Notes under the pieces: model-generated
What the model was told of the DNA's origin: nothing
Database searches by the model: none
What the model saw: only the letters and a program-made list of their open reading frames with translations
Made by a program: the position numbers and the translations under genes
Shown here: positions 19,983 through 28,206 of the stretch, one piece after another
How positions within the stretch are numbered: the first letter of the stretch is position 1
Layout: each line of letters begins with the position of its first letter
Source of the DNA: Brachionus plicatilis
Taxonomy: Eukaryota > Rotifera > Eurotatoria > Ploima > Brachionidae
Length of the DNA: 32,086 nt
Assembly: GCA_010279815.1 (NCBI GenBank)
Contig: QEOQ01000690.1
Location: 263,293 to 295,378 of the forward strand
Reading direction: 5' to 3'

Positions 19983-20792
19983 TTAAATAGTTAAAGTTTC
20001 AGGAAAAAAAGAAGAAATAGTAAGGTAGCAATTACACAATGGAGTTGGGTATTCAATATATCTTGATTCGAAACCTTCTTTGTATTCCTTCACCAGTCTT
20101 ACAACCAATGGAATAGAATGACTCAGTCCTGTCCCAACATATCTCTCACTCAATTCAAAAAGCCGATTCGAGACTGTTAGTAAATTTAGTTTATTAAAAG
20201 CCTTATGATGCACGATGTTGGAGGGAGTATCATATTTTAACTTAAGAATAGATCTGACTGCTGTATTCTGAATTGCTTGTAGTTTTTTTATATTATTTTC
20301 TGAAGATGAATTTAAGCAAGGAAAAGAATAGTCTAAGATTGATCCGACTAAAGATTTATAAAAATTTCATAGTGTGTTTTGATTGAGACCCCATTTTTTG
20401 TTTGAAAATATCTTAATAATATTTAGTCTTTTATTGCAGCGTTCTTTAATTTCGTCTACCAGTATATTAAAGTTTAACTTAGAATCAAATTTAATACCAA
20501 AAAACTTGATTTCTTTTTGGCTCACTATTCTGTTTCCATAAATTTTTAAGTTTAGATTATCACTCTCTTTTTTGTACCTAGAAAAGACTACTGAACACGA
20601 CTTTTCAACTGATATCTTCATTTTCCATTTAATAAGTCATTGTTCTAGTTCGTTGGGGTATTTATTAATCTTATTTTCTAGGTTCCCCTTTTTGTTATAA
20701 ATGAAGAATGTAACTAGATCATCTGCGAAAAGCAGAGAGTATTCATTATTTGTTTTATTTCTTTTGGGGATGTCATTAATATATATACTAAA
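19983..20792 (-). pseudogene. LINE reverse transcriptase, C-terminal half, two stops
   Basis: The minus strand reads in one frame from NDIPKRNK through LLFADDLVTFF (catalytic box, about 20710-20745), NLENKINKYPNELEQ-stop-L, MKISVEKSCSVVFSRYKKES, QKEIKFFGIKFDSKLNFN, RCNKRLNIIKIFSNKKWGLN, TL-stop-NFYKSLVGSILDY and IQNTAVRSILKLKYDT. It ends ...FFPETLTI at the natural stop 19983-19985. Only two stop codons break about 270 codons, so the copy is fairly young. The 5' part is missing, as expected of 5'-truncated LINE insertions. Family: CR1/jockey-like. In life it would copy its RNA into a nicked chromosome. Confidence 0.85.
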
Positions 20793-21199
20793 TAAAAGAT
20801 TATATAGATTTTTTTAAATAATATATATTGTAATTTGTACATAAAAGAGTTTTAATTTTTGCAAAATTAAAAACAAATTTATAAAATATTTTAATCTTTT
20901 AATTAACTATTCATTTAATCTTACAAAAAAATTTGTAATTGTATATATAGTTGACAAAAAAAGTAATTGACATTTCTCTAAATTAATTGACGGTTTCTCT
21001 CCCAGCCTGTGTTTATTTAGTCTAAATTTTGTTGTACCGGTTTGGGTCTCACCTTTTTTATGACCAGTTGGTCACGAAAAAAAATGGTGACCAGGAAAAA
21101 AAATGTGTGACCAGAAATTTTTCTTGTATTTATTAAAATCTTAATTAACATTTGAATTCTTTAAACTTTGAACTTATTGGCAGCCCAACATTTTATTAT

Positions 21200-21715
21200 G
21201 GACGGGTATTAATTGAGCAGTAAATAATATTAAACAGATATTAAATTATATGAGCAGAAAATAAATAATTAATAGGACCCAAAAAATAGTTATAACGGTG
21301 AGAATAAATAATAAAAACGGTAGTAAAAATAAATTTCATTGAACAGAAAAAGTATTTTTTATTTAAAGAAACAGTTTTTAAATCAAGTAACATTTAAAAA
21401 AAAATTTCATCAGTATTTTCAGTCTGTTTTCGTTTGCGAGTAGGCTTAGCGGTTGGTTTACTCGTTGCTGGAGTACTTGTTGTTGCTTGTGACATTATAA
21501 TATCTTTAGGCTGATAAACCAATGCCTTTTTTGCTAAGGGCGGACGCCCTTTTGGTTTTTTACCATAGTTTCTGTTCATTTCATTCTTTTAGCGGATAAC
21601 TTAAGGTTATTATCACTTTTATTTTTTATTCCTGCTCATTAATTAATTTTACTGCTTTTTAAAATTTTTTTTTGGGGTAAAATAATTTTATTTACTGCTC
21701 AAATAATCTTAGCTC
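21200..21715 (-). mobile_element. MULE-like element, 9-bp TSD
   Basis: Flanked by a perfect 9-bp duplication TTTTATTAT at 21191-21199 and 21716-21724. Termini GGACGGGTATTAATTGAGCA and (right, reverse complement) GAGCTAAGATTATTTGAGCA share ATTATTTGAGCAGTAAATAA-like sequence, with more GAGCAG/CTGCTC copies inside each end. Nine-base duplications are typical of Mutator-like elements. A minus-strand remnant with a KKPKGRPPLAKKAL motif is inside and supports this. Confidence 0.75.
21394..21579 (-). pseudogene. C-terminal tail of a SWIM/MULE-type transposase
   Basis: A 61-codon frame starting MNRNYGKKPKGRPPLAKKAL, then a Thr/Pro/Lys-rich stretch and PTRKRKQTENTDEIFF. The KPKGRPPLAKKAL segment is an AT-hook-like basic motif. 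A very similar GEKRKPGRPAKAKQALIVQ follows a SWIM finger in the remnant at 24439-24633, so I take this as the tail of the same class of transposase with the finger lost. It might merely be an AT-hook peptide. No in-frame upstream homology is visible beyond the ATG. Confidence 0.55.
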
Positions 21716-21980
21716 TTTTATTATTGCAATTATAATTTTAGGTGTTTTTTTGAACAATGAAAAAAATGAACTCTCATAGACAGATTTGTAAGTTGTACAG
21801 CTATTACAGCGCCAAGTTGGGAGTTTTTTTTCATCCATCTTGTTTCTCTTTGTAAAACTAGTCCAAAGTCTCGTTAAGTTAAGTGTTCATCATTTTCTAA
21901 ATTTTGAATGCTCATTTTGGCTTTTCCAAAGTGAAATGGATTTTCAAAATAAAAATAGTATGAAAAAGTTTTTTAATGTA

Positions 21981-22496
21981 CAGTAAAATCCCTCAAATGT
22001 GAACACCGGCCGTCGCGATCAAATTTTGTTCACTTACGGGGGTGTTCACATTTGAGGACGATCTCGTAAAAGTGAACAGTTCACATTTACGAGATTTTCA
22101 TTCAACCAAAAAAATGTTAAGTTTATTTTTAAATTTTAATAATAATTAAAACACACAGATAATGCATGTAAATAAAAATTGTATTGAATAATAAAACAAA
22201 AATCATTTCAAAAATAAATTTATGTAAAGAACCCTAGTTTATGTAAAGAATTAATGACATTGGAAAATAATTTCTTAGATTCAACAAATATTAAGCAATC
22301 TAAAATTGTAGATTTTTTTAAAAATTAATTTTATATGTATTTTGTATACTTTTATGTAAATATTATTAAAAAAATTATTGAAAATGACAGTAAATAAATT
22401 TTGGTTTTCATTTTTTTTGTTCACTTTTTCCCATTTTTTAGTGTTCACATACCGAATGTTCACATTTGAGGATAATCATTTTGAGGAATTTTACTG
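21981..22496. mobile_element. pogo-type MITE, TA-flanked
   Basis: Starts CAGTAAAATCCCTCAAATGT and ends with the inverse of CAGTAAAATTCCTCAAAATG, flanked by TA at 21979-21980 and 22497-22498. CAGT-starting ends with TA duplications are the pogo/Tc1 pattern. GTGTTCACATTTGAGGA motifs recur at both ends (22042-22060, 22441-22472). A near-palindrome TCTCGTAAAAGTGAACAGTT lies at 22063-22082. No transposase. It sits inside the 21034-22734 element. Confidence 0.8.
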
Positions 22497-22734
22497 TATA
22501 TATATGCAAGTATTTGGTTTAAAATGAATTAAGTTGTTGTACAAAAATTTACTTGAAATTAATTTCAAAATTGATTAATATTTTATTAATAATATTTTAG
22601 AGATCAAAATAAAATTTATTCAATGTGACCAGCATTTTTTGTGACCAGGAATTTTTTTTAGTGACCCAAAAAAACTGGTCACAAAAAACCTGGTCATAAA
22701 CTTTTATGACCAGAGTGGTCACCAAACCGGTACC

Positions 22735-23545
22735 GACTAACTTGGTCACAAATTTTGTGACCAACTGGTCATGCTCGTAGCCTTTCTTTAAAAAGAAATA
22801 AACAATTAAAAAAAAAAATCAAACTGCTACTTGAGAAAAAAATTTTATTTTAATTTTTTTTTATTTCAACATCGCCGAAACCGGCTAAATTTTTGTGAAA
22901 AATATAAAATAACAACAAACAAAAGCTACTTTGCTACTCTTTCGATTCTTAGAAATAATTTTGTTAAGAAAAAAAAAATGTGTATAGATAAAAGTAGAGG
23001 CATTCAAAGCCAAAGGTTAAATTCCGCTGTCATTTGGCGGTGGTATTTGCCCAAATAATTATCAACACACCCGAAAAAGCTTTCTTCATTCCGACCATTA
23101 GCATAAACAATCATTTTGACAATAGCTAAGCCAAGAAAGTATTCAAAAAGAATGAAAAACAATTTAAAAAAAATGCTTTGGTGGCCCTTGATATCTTCGA
23201 ATAGCGAGCTCTTGTTTTCTAATACACAATTGAAAAAAATAGCATAGAACAAAGCTCATTATGACTCGAAAGCCATGATGCTATTAAAAAGCAATTAAGG
23301 CCTTGTGACAGAGTCTGTCGACTGGAAAATCTAAACATCTTCTCAACTATCTACAAATTTTTTTTTTTAAGAATATTCAACTTTTTCTTTCTAATTGCCA
23401 TAAGGAGAAAATTTCAACTGCAGACAAAAAAAAATAAAATAAACATCTGCTCAAGCCCACTGATTGATTGAACTTCTCTCGACACATCTTTAACTCGGCC
23501 AGACACTTTTTAAATAGAAAAAAGGCTTTTGTTTAGATTAGAAAA
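22735..23545. other. Upstream region of the tau-family gene
   Basis: This is the presumed promoter and 5' UTR zone. From about 22960 sequence complexity rises. A minus-strand ORF of 82 codons (23252-23004) has a hydrophobic middle followed by a polar, Cys-containing end, but resembles nothing I know, so I do not call it a gene. A poly-T tract ending TTTAAG at 23358-23371 could be a splice acceptor in the leader. TTTTTAAATAG at 23507-23517 is a possible TATA-like element but lies only about 30 bp before the ATG. Confidence 0.4.
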
Positions 23546-24049
23546 ATGAGCGAGCTGAGCGAAGACGTGAACAGTGTAGAAGCTGTGAGCGAGGCCAGCA
23601 AGATATTCGATTTGATCAGTCAACTGAACTCGACTGGCCTCAAGGAAAGCAGACAAATGTCAAAGATACCGCGCTTTGGCGTTCTCTTGAAGCAAGAACA
23701 AGTGAAAAAAAATCAAGACTCATCGACACACTCATCTCCAAGACAAGACAACTGCGCCAGTCGGAGCAGCCGCGTGGAGCGAACGAGTAGCGCGCAATCA
23801 AGAGCGCTCTCTGTGTTCAATTCGTCCTCTTTACTCAACAAAACAAGATCGCTCAGCACCCAGCCTAGCACCGACAATCTGAGCATGCTTAGCGACAGAT
23901 CGGACAAAAAGGTCCGCTATGTTGTCAAGCACAGGCCCAGGGCTAGCAATGTAAAAATATTTAGTCAAAAGGTCGAGCTCAAAAATGTGAAATCAAAAAT
24001 TAATAGTCTTGACAAAGCAAATTATGTGCCTGGTGGAGGAAATGTAGTT
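23546..24049 (+). CDS. Tau/MAP2/MAP4-family microtubule-associated protein, exon 1
   Basis: Encodes residues 1-168 of a predicted 306-aa protein that should bind and stabilise microtubules. The ATG at 23546 sits in AGAAAAATGA (A at -3) and is the first Met of a long open frame. Residues 1-25 are acidic; 30-135 are Ser/Arg/Lys-rich and probably disordered, like the proline-rich/projection part of vertebrate family members but much shorter. Repeat 1 covers residues 136-166 with KNVKSKINSLDKANYVPGGG, matching the family pattern VxSKxGSxxNxxHxPGGG. The exon ends after codon 168 at GTT|GTAAGT, phase 0. Exons 2 and 3 add repeats 2-4 and a pseudo-repeat. The protein is compact beside human tau (352-441 aa). 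Splicing is predicted, not shown by transcripts. Confidence 0.9.
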
Positions 24050-24438
24050 GTAAGTTGATCGATTTTTTAGTTTGGCTAAAATTGAAATTGTTCTCTTTTT
24101 TTTTTTTAATTAATTATAGAAAAATACTTTTCAGTTTTTTAATGGTTGTATTGGAGAAAAAATCTTCGCCATGTTATAAGATTTGTATACTAGGTTGGGA
24201 GGAGTTTCTGTGTTTTTTATTCAAAATTAATCTATTGCTTAGGGCACTAAATTTCTACTTCACCAAAATAAATCACCAAAAAAATAATAAAAAATGAACC
24301 AAATAAATAAGTTTTTCACCAAAAAAAAATATTATTTTTTCACCAAATTTATTAATTATTTTAAACCAAAAAAATATTTATTTCAACCAAAATAATAGTT
24401 TTTATTACCAATAATAATAAAAATCAAACCAAAAATAA

Positions 24439-24633
24439 TTACTGAACTATCAAGGCTTGTTTTGCCTTTGCAGGTCTTCCAGGTTTTCTTTTTTCGCCGA
24501 TAGGAATATTTTTCGCTGATAATGGTATTTCACATCCAGGAATATTTAGAATTTTTGATATGCCAATCAAGTGCTTGCAAATGTTATTCTTGATGTACCA
24601 TCTACATGAACCATCCATTAAACCAGCATTATA
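24439..24633 (-). pseudogene. SWIM-finger transposase C-terminus, broken by Tc1
   Basis: From 24633 the minus strand reads YNAGLMDGSCRWYIKNNICK, then HLIGISKILNIPGCE, then GEKRKPGRPAKAKQALIVQ and TAA at 24439-24441. The spacing GSC-x8-CKH lines up with the complete SWIM finger CSC-x8-CKH at 25790-26137, so the first Cys of the CxC pair is replaced by Gly. SWIM fingers (CxCx(n)CxH) occur near the C-terminus of MULE transposases. The basic GRPAKAKQAL tail recalls an AT-hook. The frame is cut at 24633 exactly where the Tc1 element begins. Confidence 0.75.
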
Positions 24634-25392
24634 CAGTATGTTGCAAAAGTTTAGAAATTGATTGTTTTATTTATCTTAAATAGTTTATTTGTTGTATTTT
24701 ACTAAAAATTGAGTGCAAAAGAAAAAAAATAAAAGCACCAATTTGTAAAATTTTTTTTTCTCTACAATTTGATATATGACACTCGGCATAAAAATATAAT
24801 CAACTTTTAAATATTTATAATGAAAAAACTTCCTCTAAAAAATAAAAGTCGGTGCAAAAGTTTAGAAATTCAGGTAATTCAAAAGTTTAGCAACCATTGC
24901 TACCTTTTTTCAAACATTTATGATCAATTCTTAAATAACTTCTAATTTTGAGTAAATTTTGCTCTTTAGCTGTTCAATTTAAAAACTCTCCAACTCCTCA
25001 CTTGGTCTCTTAATAACATTACCAAAAAATCTTTAATTTGGCAAAAAATGGGTGAAAAAAATGTGTTTAGCCCACAAAAATGGTAGATTGTGGGTCTGCT
25101 AAAAATTTGAGATAAAAAGCAAAACGAAAAAGCCAAGTTGTCAGGTGTATCTCCAAAATGTGGCTCTTCAACTAAGAAACGATATGAAGAGACTGGTTCT
25201 GTCTCTGATCGAAGCCGTTCTGGTAGACCTTGGAAGCTAACTTTAAGGGATGAAAATTACATTTTTAGATAGATTAGAAAATATCCTACATCTAGTTATC
25301 AATAACTTGCCACTGATTTTAATTCTAAGACCCAGGTGGTTAGGATAAGCAAGTAAACTATTATGAGGTCTCTCCAAAAAAAAGCTTCTTAA
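24634..25392 (+). mobile_element. Tc1-like element, 5' part
   Basis: Starts CAGTATGTTGCAAAAGTTTA after a TA at 24632-24633, a classical Tc1-type terminus. A second related motif (GTGCAAAAGTTTAGAAATTC at 24854-24873, and AAAAGTTTAG again at 24881-24890) gives an inner direct repeat, like the IR/DR arrangement of some Tc1 elements. The transposase start follows at 25048. No 3' half or right terminus in normal orientation is present; the sequence ends near 25392 and is followed by inverted copies of itself. Confidence 0.75.
25048..25392 (+). pseudogene. Tc1-like transposase N-terminal domain
   Basis: Open from ATG 25048 in one frame: MGEKNVFSPQKW-stop-IVGLL, KAKLSGVSPKC, KKRYEETGSVSDRSRSGRPW, KLTLRDENYIFR-stop, LATDFNSKTQVVRISK-stop-TIMRSLQKKAS-stop. 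This is the paired-like bipartite helix-turn-helix with the GRPR-like AT-hook linker (here GRPWK) that Tc1 transposases use to bind their ends. Internal stops make it dead, and the DDE catalytic domain is missing. The three stops within 25181-25361 and the frame are shared with the inverted copy at 26338-26518. Confidence 0.85.
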
Positions 25393-25527
25393 GATAATTA
25401 ACAGTATTTTAATTATGTTAAGTATCTATTATTAACTATTACAATTATAATTATCAATAACTGTCTCTGTTTATACCACTTTTATCTTTATTAGTTATCT
25501 TTTATGTTAAGAACTGTATGAGACTCT

Positions 25528-25564
25528 AAGCTTTTTTTTTTGGAGAGACCTCATAATAGTTTAC
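25528..25564 (-). repeat. Inverted copy of Tc1 segment 25353-25387
   Basis: AAGCTTTTTTTTTTGGAGAG followed by ACCTCATAATAGTTTAC is the reverse complement of 25353-25387 with two extra T in the homopolymer. Because 25353-25387 is Tc1 coding sequence, this is not an independent MITE end. It is the inner part of an inverted duplication whose outer part lies at 26338-26518, separated by a 773-bp insertion. Confidence 0.8.
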
Positions 25565-26337
25565 GGCTAATTAAAATAGAGTCTTTTTTTTTTTCAATAA
25601 AGTAAAACTATTTTTTTCTAAAGTAATATTTGCTAATATAAAGTAAAAGCTTTTTAATTTAAAATCAAACTATATTTCTCTAAAACAACTACATGCAAAA
25701 ATAAATTATTTCATTTTTTACTATGGTAAATTTAAGTATTTGAATAGAAGTTTTTTTCTATTCTAAAATCATTTCATTGTTGTTTATAAGATGACTTAAG
25801 TATATCTCAAGTTAAATTTGATTACAGTTTGAAACGTGATAACAGTTTGATCGTTAAAGCAGATGAATTAATCCTGTCGGACTTTAGCATGATTGATTCT
25901 TTATCTGCTTACAGAATTGTCAACAATGAGAACAAATATTATGTATTGTTGAAACCCCCTTATTGCAGTTGCCTATATTTTCTTGAATTTGGCATATGTA
26001 AGCATTTCATCTGTCTGTGCAAGTTACTAAACTACTACTCAGACGATAATGTGAGAGAATTTGTTTATGTTAAAAAAAAGGTAGACCAGCTAAATCAAAC
26101 AATGGTACTTTATCAAAAAATTAATTTTTTTCTCTAGTAAACTATGACATTACTTTAATTTTTTTTTTTTTACTTTACATAAAAACATTTTTACTATAGT
26201 ATCAATTAATTTAATTTAAATTACAATACTTTTACTTTAATTTCGAATAAATAGATTTAATATAAAATGAAAAGCTTTATTTTCGTTATAAATTACTTTA
26301 AAAAACAAAAAATTTACTTTAAGTTAAATATTATCCC
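25565..26337 (+). mobile_element. MULE-like element, 9-bp TSD, inside the Tc1 duplicate
   Basis: Flanked by the perfect 9-bp repeat ATAGTTTAC at 25556-25564 and 26338-26346, which occurs once in the uninterrupted Tc1 sequence (reverse complement of 25353-25361). Ends start GGCTAATTAAAATAG and (right, reverse complement) GGGATAATATTTAAC. Subterminal TAAAGTAA motifs on the left and TTACTTTA on the right form inverted arrays. It carries an intact SWIM finger remnant on the + strand. 773 bp, non-autonomous. Confidence 0.8.
25790..26137 (+). pseudogene. SWIM zinc-finger transposase fragment
   Basis: The frame is open from 25790 (after a TAA) to TAG at 26135-26137. It reads DLSISQVKFDYSLKRDNSLI, SAYRIVNNENKYYVLLKPPY, then CSCLYFLEFGICKHFICLCK, then a Lys-rich tail. 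CSC-x8-CKH satisfies the SWIM consensus CxCx(n)CxH, with the usual beta-strand of alternating hydrophobics in front. The family role is DNA or protein binding at the C-terminal side of MULE transposases. No Met start, no DDE domain and no GRP tail, so it is a remnant. It could also be a captured fragment of a host SWIM protein. Confidence 0.7.
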
Positions 26338-26518
26338 ATAGTTTACTTGCTTATCCTAACCACCTGGGTCTTAGAATTAAAATCAGTGGCAAGTTATTGA
26401 TAACTAGATGTAGGATATTTTCTAATCTATCTAAAAATGTAATTTTCATCCCTTAAAGTTAGCTTCCAAGGTCTACCAAAACGGCTTCGATCAGAGACAG
26501 AACCAGTCTCTTCATATC
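26338..26518 (-). repeat. Inverted duplicate of Tc1 segment 25181-25361
   Basis: 181 bp in inverse orientation; by eye I find a single difference over the full length (TCT to TTT, Ser to Phe in the GRP region). Minus-strand translation gives RYEETGSVSDRSRFGRPWKL and the same internal stop codons as the forward copy, so it was copied after the Tc1 gene had decayed. It breaks off at 26518 into MULE terminal sequence. Confidence 0.9.
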
Positions 26519-26718
26519 TTAAATATGTTAAATTTTGGTAATCGAGTTTCGCCTTAGATAATATTTTTTTGGTGATATTCTTTATTTTTTTGGTGAATAA
26601 AAAAAATATTATTGGTGAACGATAATTGTATGCCATTGCTTAGTGGTAGTTAATTAATTAAAAAAAGTGCGAATTTAATTTGATATTTTTTTGAAAAATT
26701 TTAATTAAAAAGCGTATA

Positions 26719-27062
26719 ATATTAGGCAAAATGTAATTTTTTGTACATTTTTATATTTTTTATTTTAACATTTTTGAGAGAAAAAATAAAAATCTCAAAA
26801 TAAAAAAACTCAAAATCAAAAAAATCTAAAAAAATTTTCATTAAGAAAAGTAATAATAAATTCGCAATTAATTAAAAGGGATTTTCAAAAATTATCCTTG
26901 GTTTTTACATTTAAATTTTTCTAAAACTCCTTTTTAAGAAATAGCGAATTTATTATTACTTTTCTTGAATGAAAATTTTTTATGATTTTTTGATTTTGAG
27001 ATTTTTTTTTTCTCTCAAAAATGTAAAAATGTACAATAAATTACATTTTGTCCAATATTAAG
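26719..27062. mobile_element. Hairpin (foldback) element
   Basis: The left arm (about 26719-26864, ATATTAGGCAAAATGTAATT to AATAATAAATTCGC) and right arm (about 26943-27062) are imperfect reverse complements with an 80-bp loop. The left arm has a short internal expansion. Non-coding, MITE-like. No target duplication established. Confidence 0.6.
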
Positions 27063-27475
27063 GGTAATATAAATTAAATTGATATTATAGTTATTGAGTA
27101 AACTAAAAAAAAAAAAAAAGATCTTATTCTAATTTTAGATTCATTCAAAATTAATTATGCTCTATTCAAAATTTGTGTTTCTCAAGTGATCCAAAAAAAA
27201 AAGTTTTTAATCTGTTTGTCTTGTATCATTTTCAAAATTTTGTTCACTTTTTTCTTAATTATCAAAACTACTAAACACGGGACTGAAGGGAAGGTTAATT
27301 ACCATTCCAAACTGTCCGGGGCCCTCCCCTAACTATTATTTAAAAAAAAAAAATAGTTATTGAGTAAACCAAAAGAAACGCTCTTAGAACAAACTCTACA
27401 AATTCTTTCCACCTCTCAAATAGTCAATTGCTTACCAAATGTATTCTAGATACTATTCAGGAGAGATGCAAAAAC

Positions 27476-28198
27476 GACTGCATATCAAAATAACAAGTAT
27501 TAAAATAATACATTTAAAATAACAATATCAAAAAAACAAAAAAAATAACAAGTGTCAAAACAACTAATTGAAAATAGCGTGTATCAAAATAACATAACTT
27601 TATTTGTTGTTCCAAATAACAAATAAATTAAAAACTAATCAAAATAACACAATACTAATCAAAAATTACGAATGGAGAGTTTGATTCAATCTATTAATTC
27701 TTTAACACTAAATAAGCCTGTTAAAGCTTTTATTACATTATCACAGAAAAATGGAAAACTTTTTTTTTAACTGGTAGGCAAAAGAGCTCGAGCCTCTTAA
27801 AATTATTAATAATCTATTGAAACTATTGAAAAGGAAAACAATTAATTCTTTTTTTCTTTTTTTAATTTTGTAAAAATCTTAATTTTAAATATTAAAAAAT
27901 TTTATTTCTATTAAATAAATGAAGTGTTAATCAGTCTATTAGGATCAGCCTGTTGATTAAACTTGAAATTAAATTGTTTAAAAAAAAAACTGATTTGCTG
28001 ATTTTATTGATTAAACTATTTACTTTTTTTATGTCATTTTAAAAAAGATATTTTGATACTATTATTTTGATATTCGTTATTTTGATTATGTCATTTTGAC
28101 ACTTGTCATTTTAATGTAATGTTTTTTTAATCTTGTCATTTTGAAACAGTGTCAATTTGATGCATTTATTTTAATAACTTGTATTTTGATAATTTACC
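27476..28198. mobile_element. DNA element with TCAAAATAACA arrays, 8-bp TSD
   Basis: The perfect 8-bp repeat GCAAAAAC lies at 27468-27475 and 28199-28206. Termini: GACTGCATATCAAAATAACA and (right, reverse complement) GGTAAATTATCAAAATACAA. About 180 bp inside each end is made of loosely repeated ATCAAAATAAC / GTCATTTTGA units in inverse orientation. 723 bp with no coding remnant. Superfamily unknown; the array architecture resembles MULE or foldback elements. Confidence 0.75.
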
Positions 28199-28206
28199 GC
28201 AAAAAC

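Larger units (their letters stand above)
21034..22734. mobile_element. Element with TGACCAG-rich ends, host of two insertions
   Basis: Left end GTACCGGTTTGGGTCTCACC; right end (reverse complement) GTACCGGTTTGGTGACCAC. Both termini contain many TGACCAG/CTGGTCA repeats (21060-21115 and 22625-22765), including ATGACCAGTTGGTCAC at the left and its inverse at 22758-22773 just outside the right repeat. Such arrays look like subterminal transposase sites. The interior holds a 9-bp-TSD element (21200-21715) and a pogo-type MITE (21981-22496). I could not resolve target duplications; the right end may consist of two overlapping termini. Class uncertain. Confidence 0.6.
24243..26634 (-). mobile_element. 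MULE-like element, 9-bp TSD, with nested insertions
   Basis: The 9-bp duplication ATTGCTTAG is perfect at 24234-24242 and 26635-26643. Termini are GGCACTAAATTTCTACTTCA and (right, reverse complement) GGCATACAATTATCGTTCAC. Behind each lies an array of CACCAA/ACCAAA repeats (24260-24435 left; TTGGTGA at 26568-26620 right), a typical subterminal arrangement. Near the left end, on the minus strand, is a SWIM-finger transposase tail. Tc1 and a second MULE-like element were inserted later. Transposition would need an external transposase. Confidence 0.85.

Noticed and set aside
23004..23252. 82-codon minus-strand ORF upstream of the tau gene
   Set aside because: No recognisable domain, no similarity I can recall, and ORFs of this size arise by chance; kept only as part of the upstream-region description.
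23713..23907. Minus-strand ORF inside tau exon 1
   Set aside because: Shadow of the + strand coding exon, whose frame continues into recognisable tubulin-binding repeats.
25353..25564. A 212-bp MITE with 35-bp inverted ends
   Set aside because: The left end is Tc1 transposase coding sequence, and the right end joins with 26338-26518 once the inserted element is removed, so these are parts of a larger inverted duplication.
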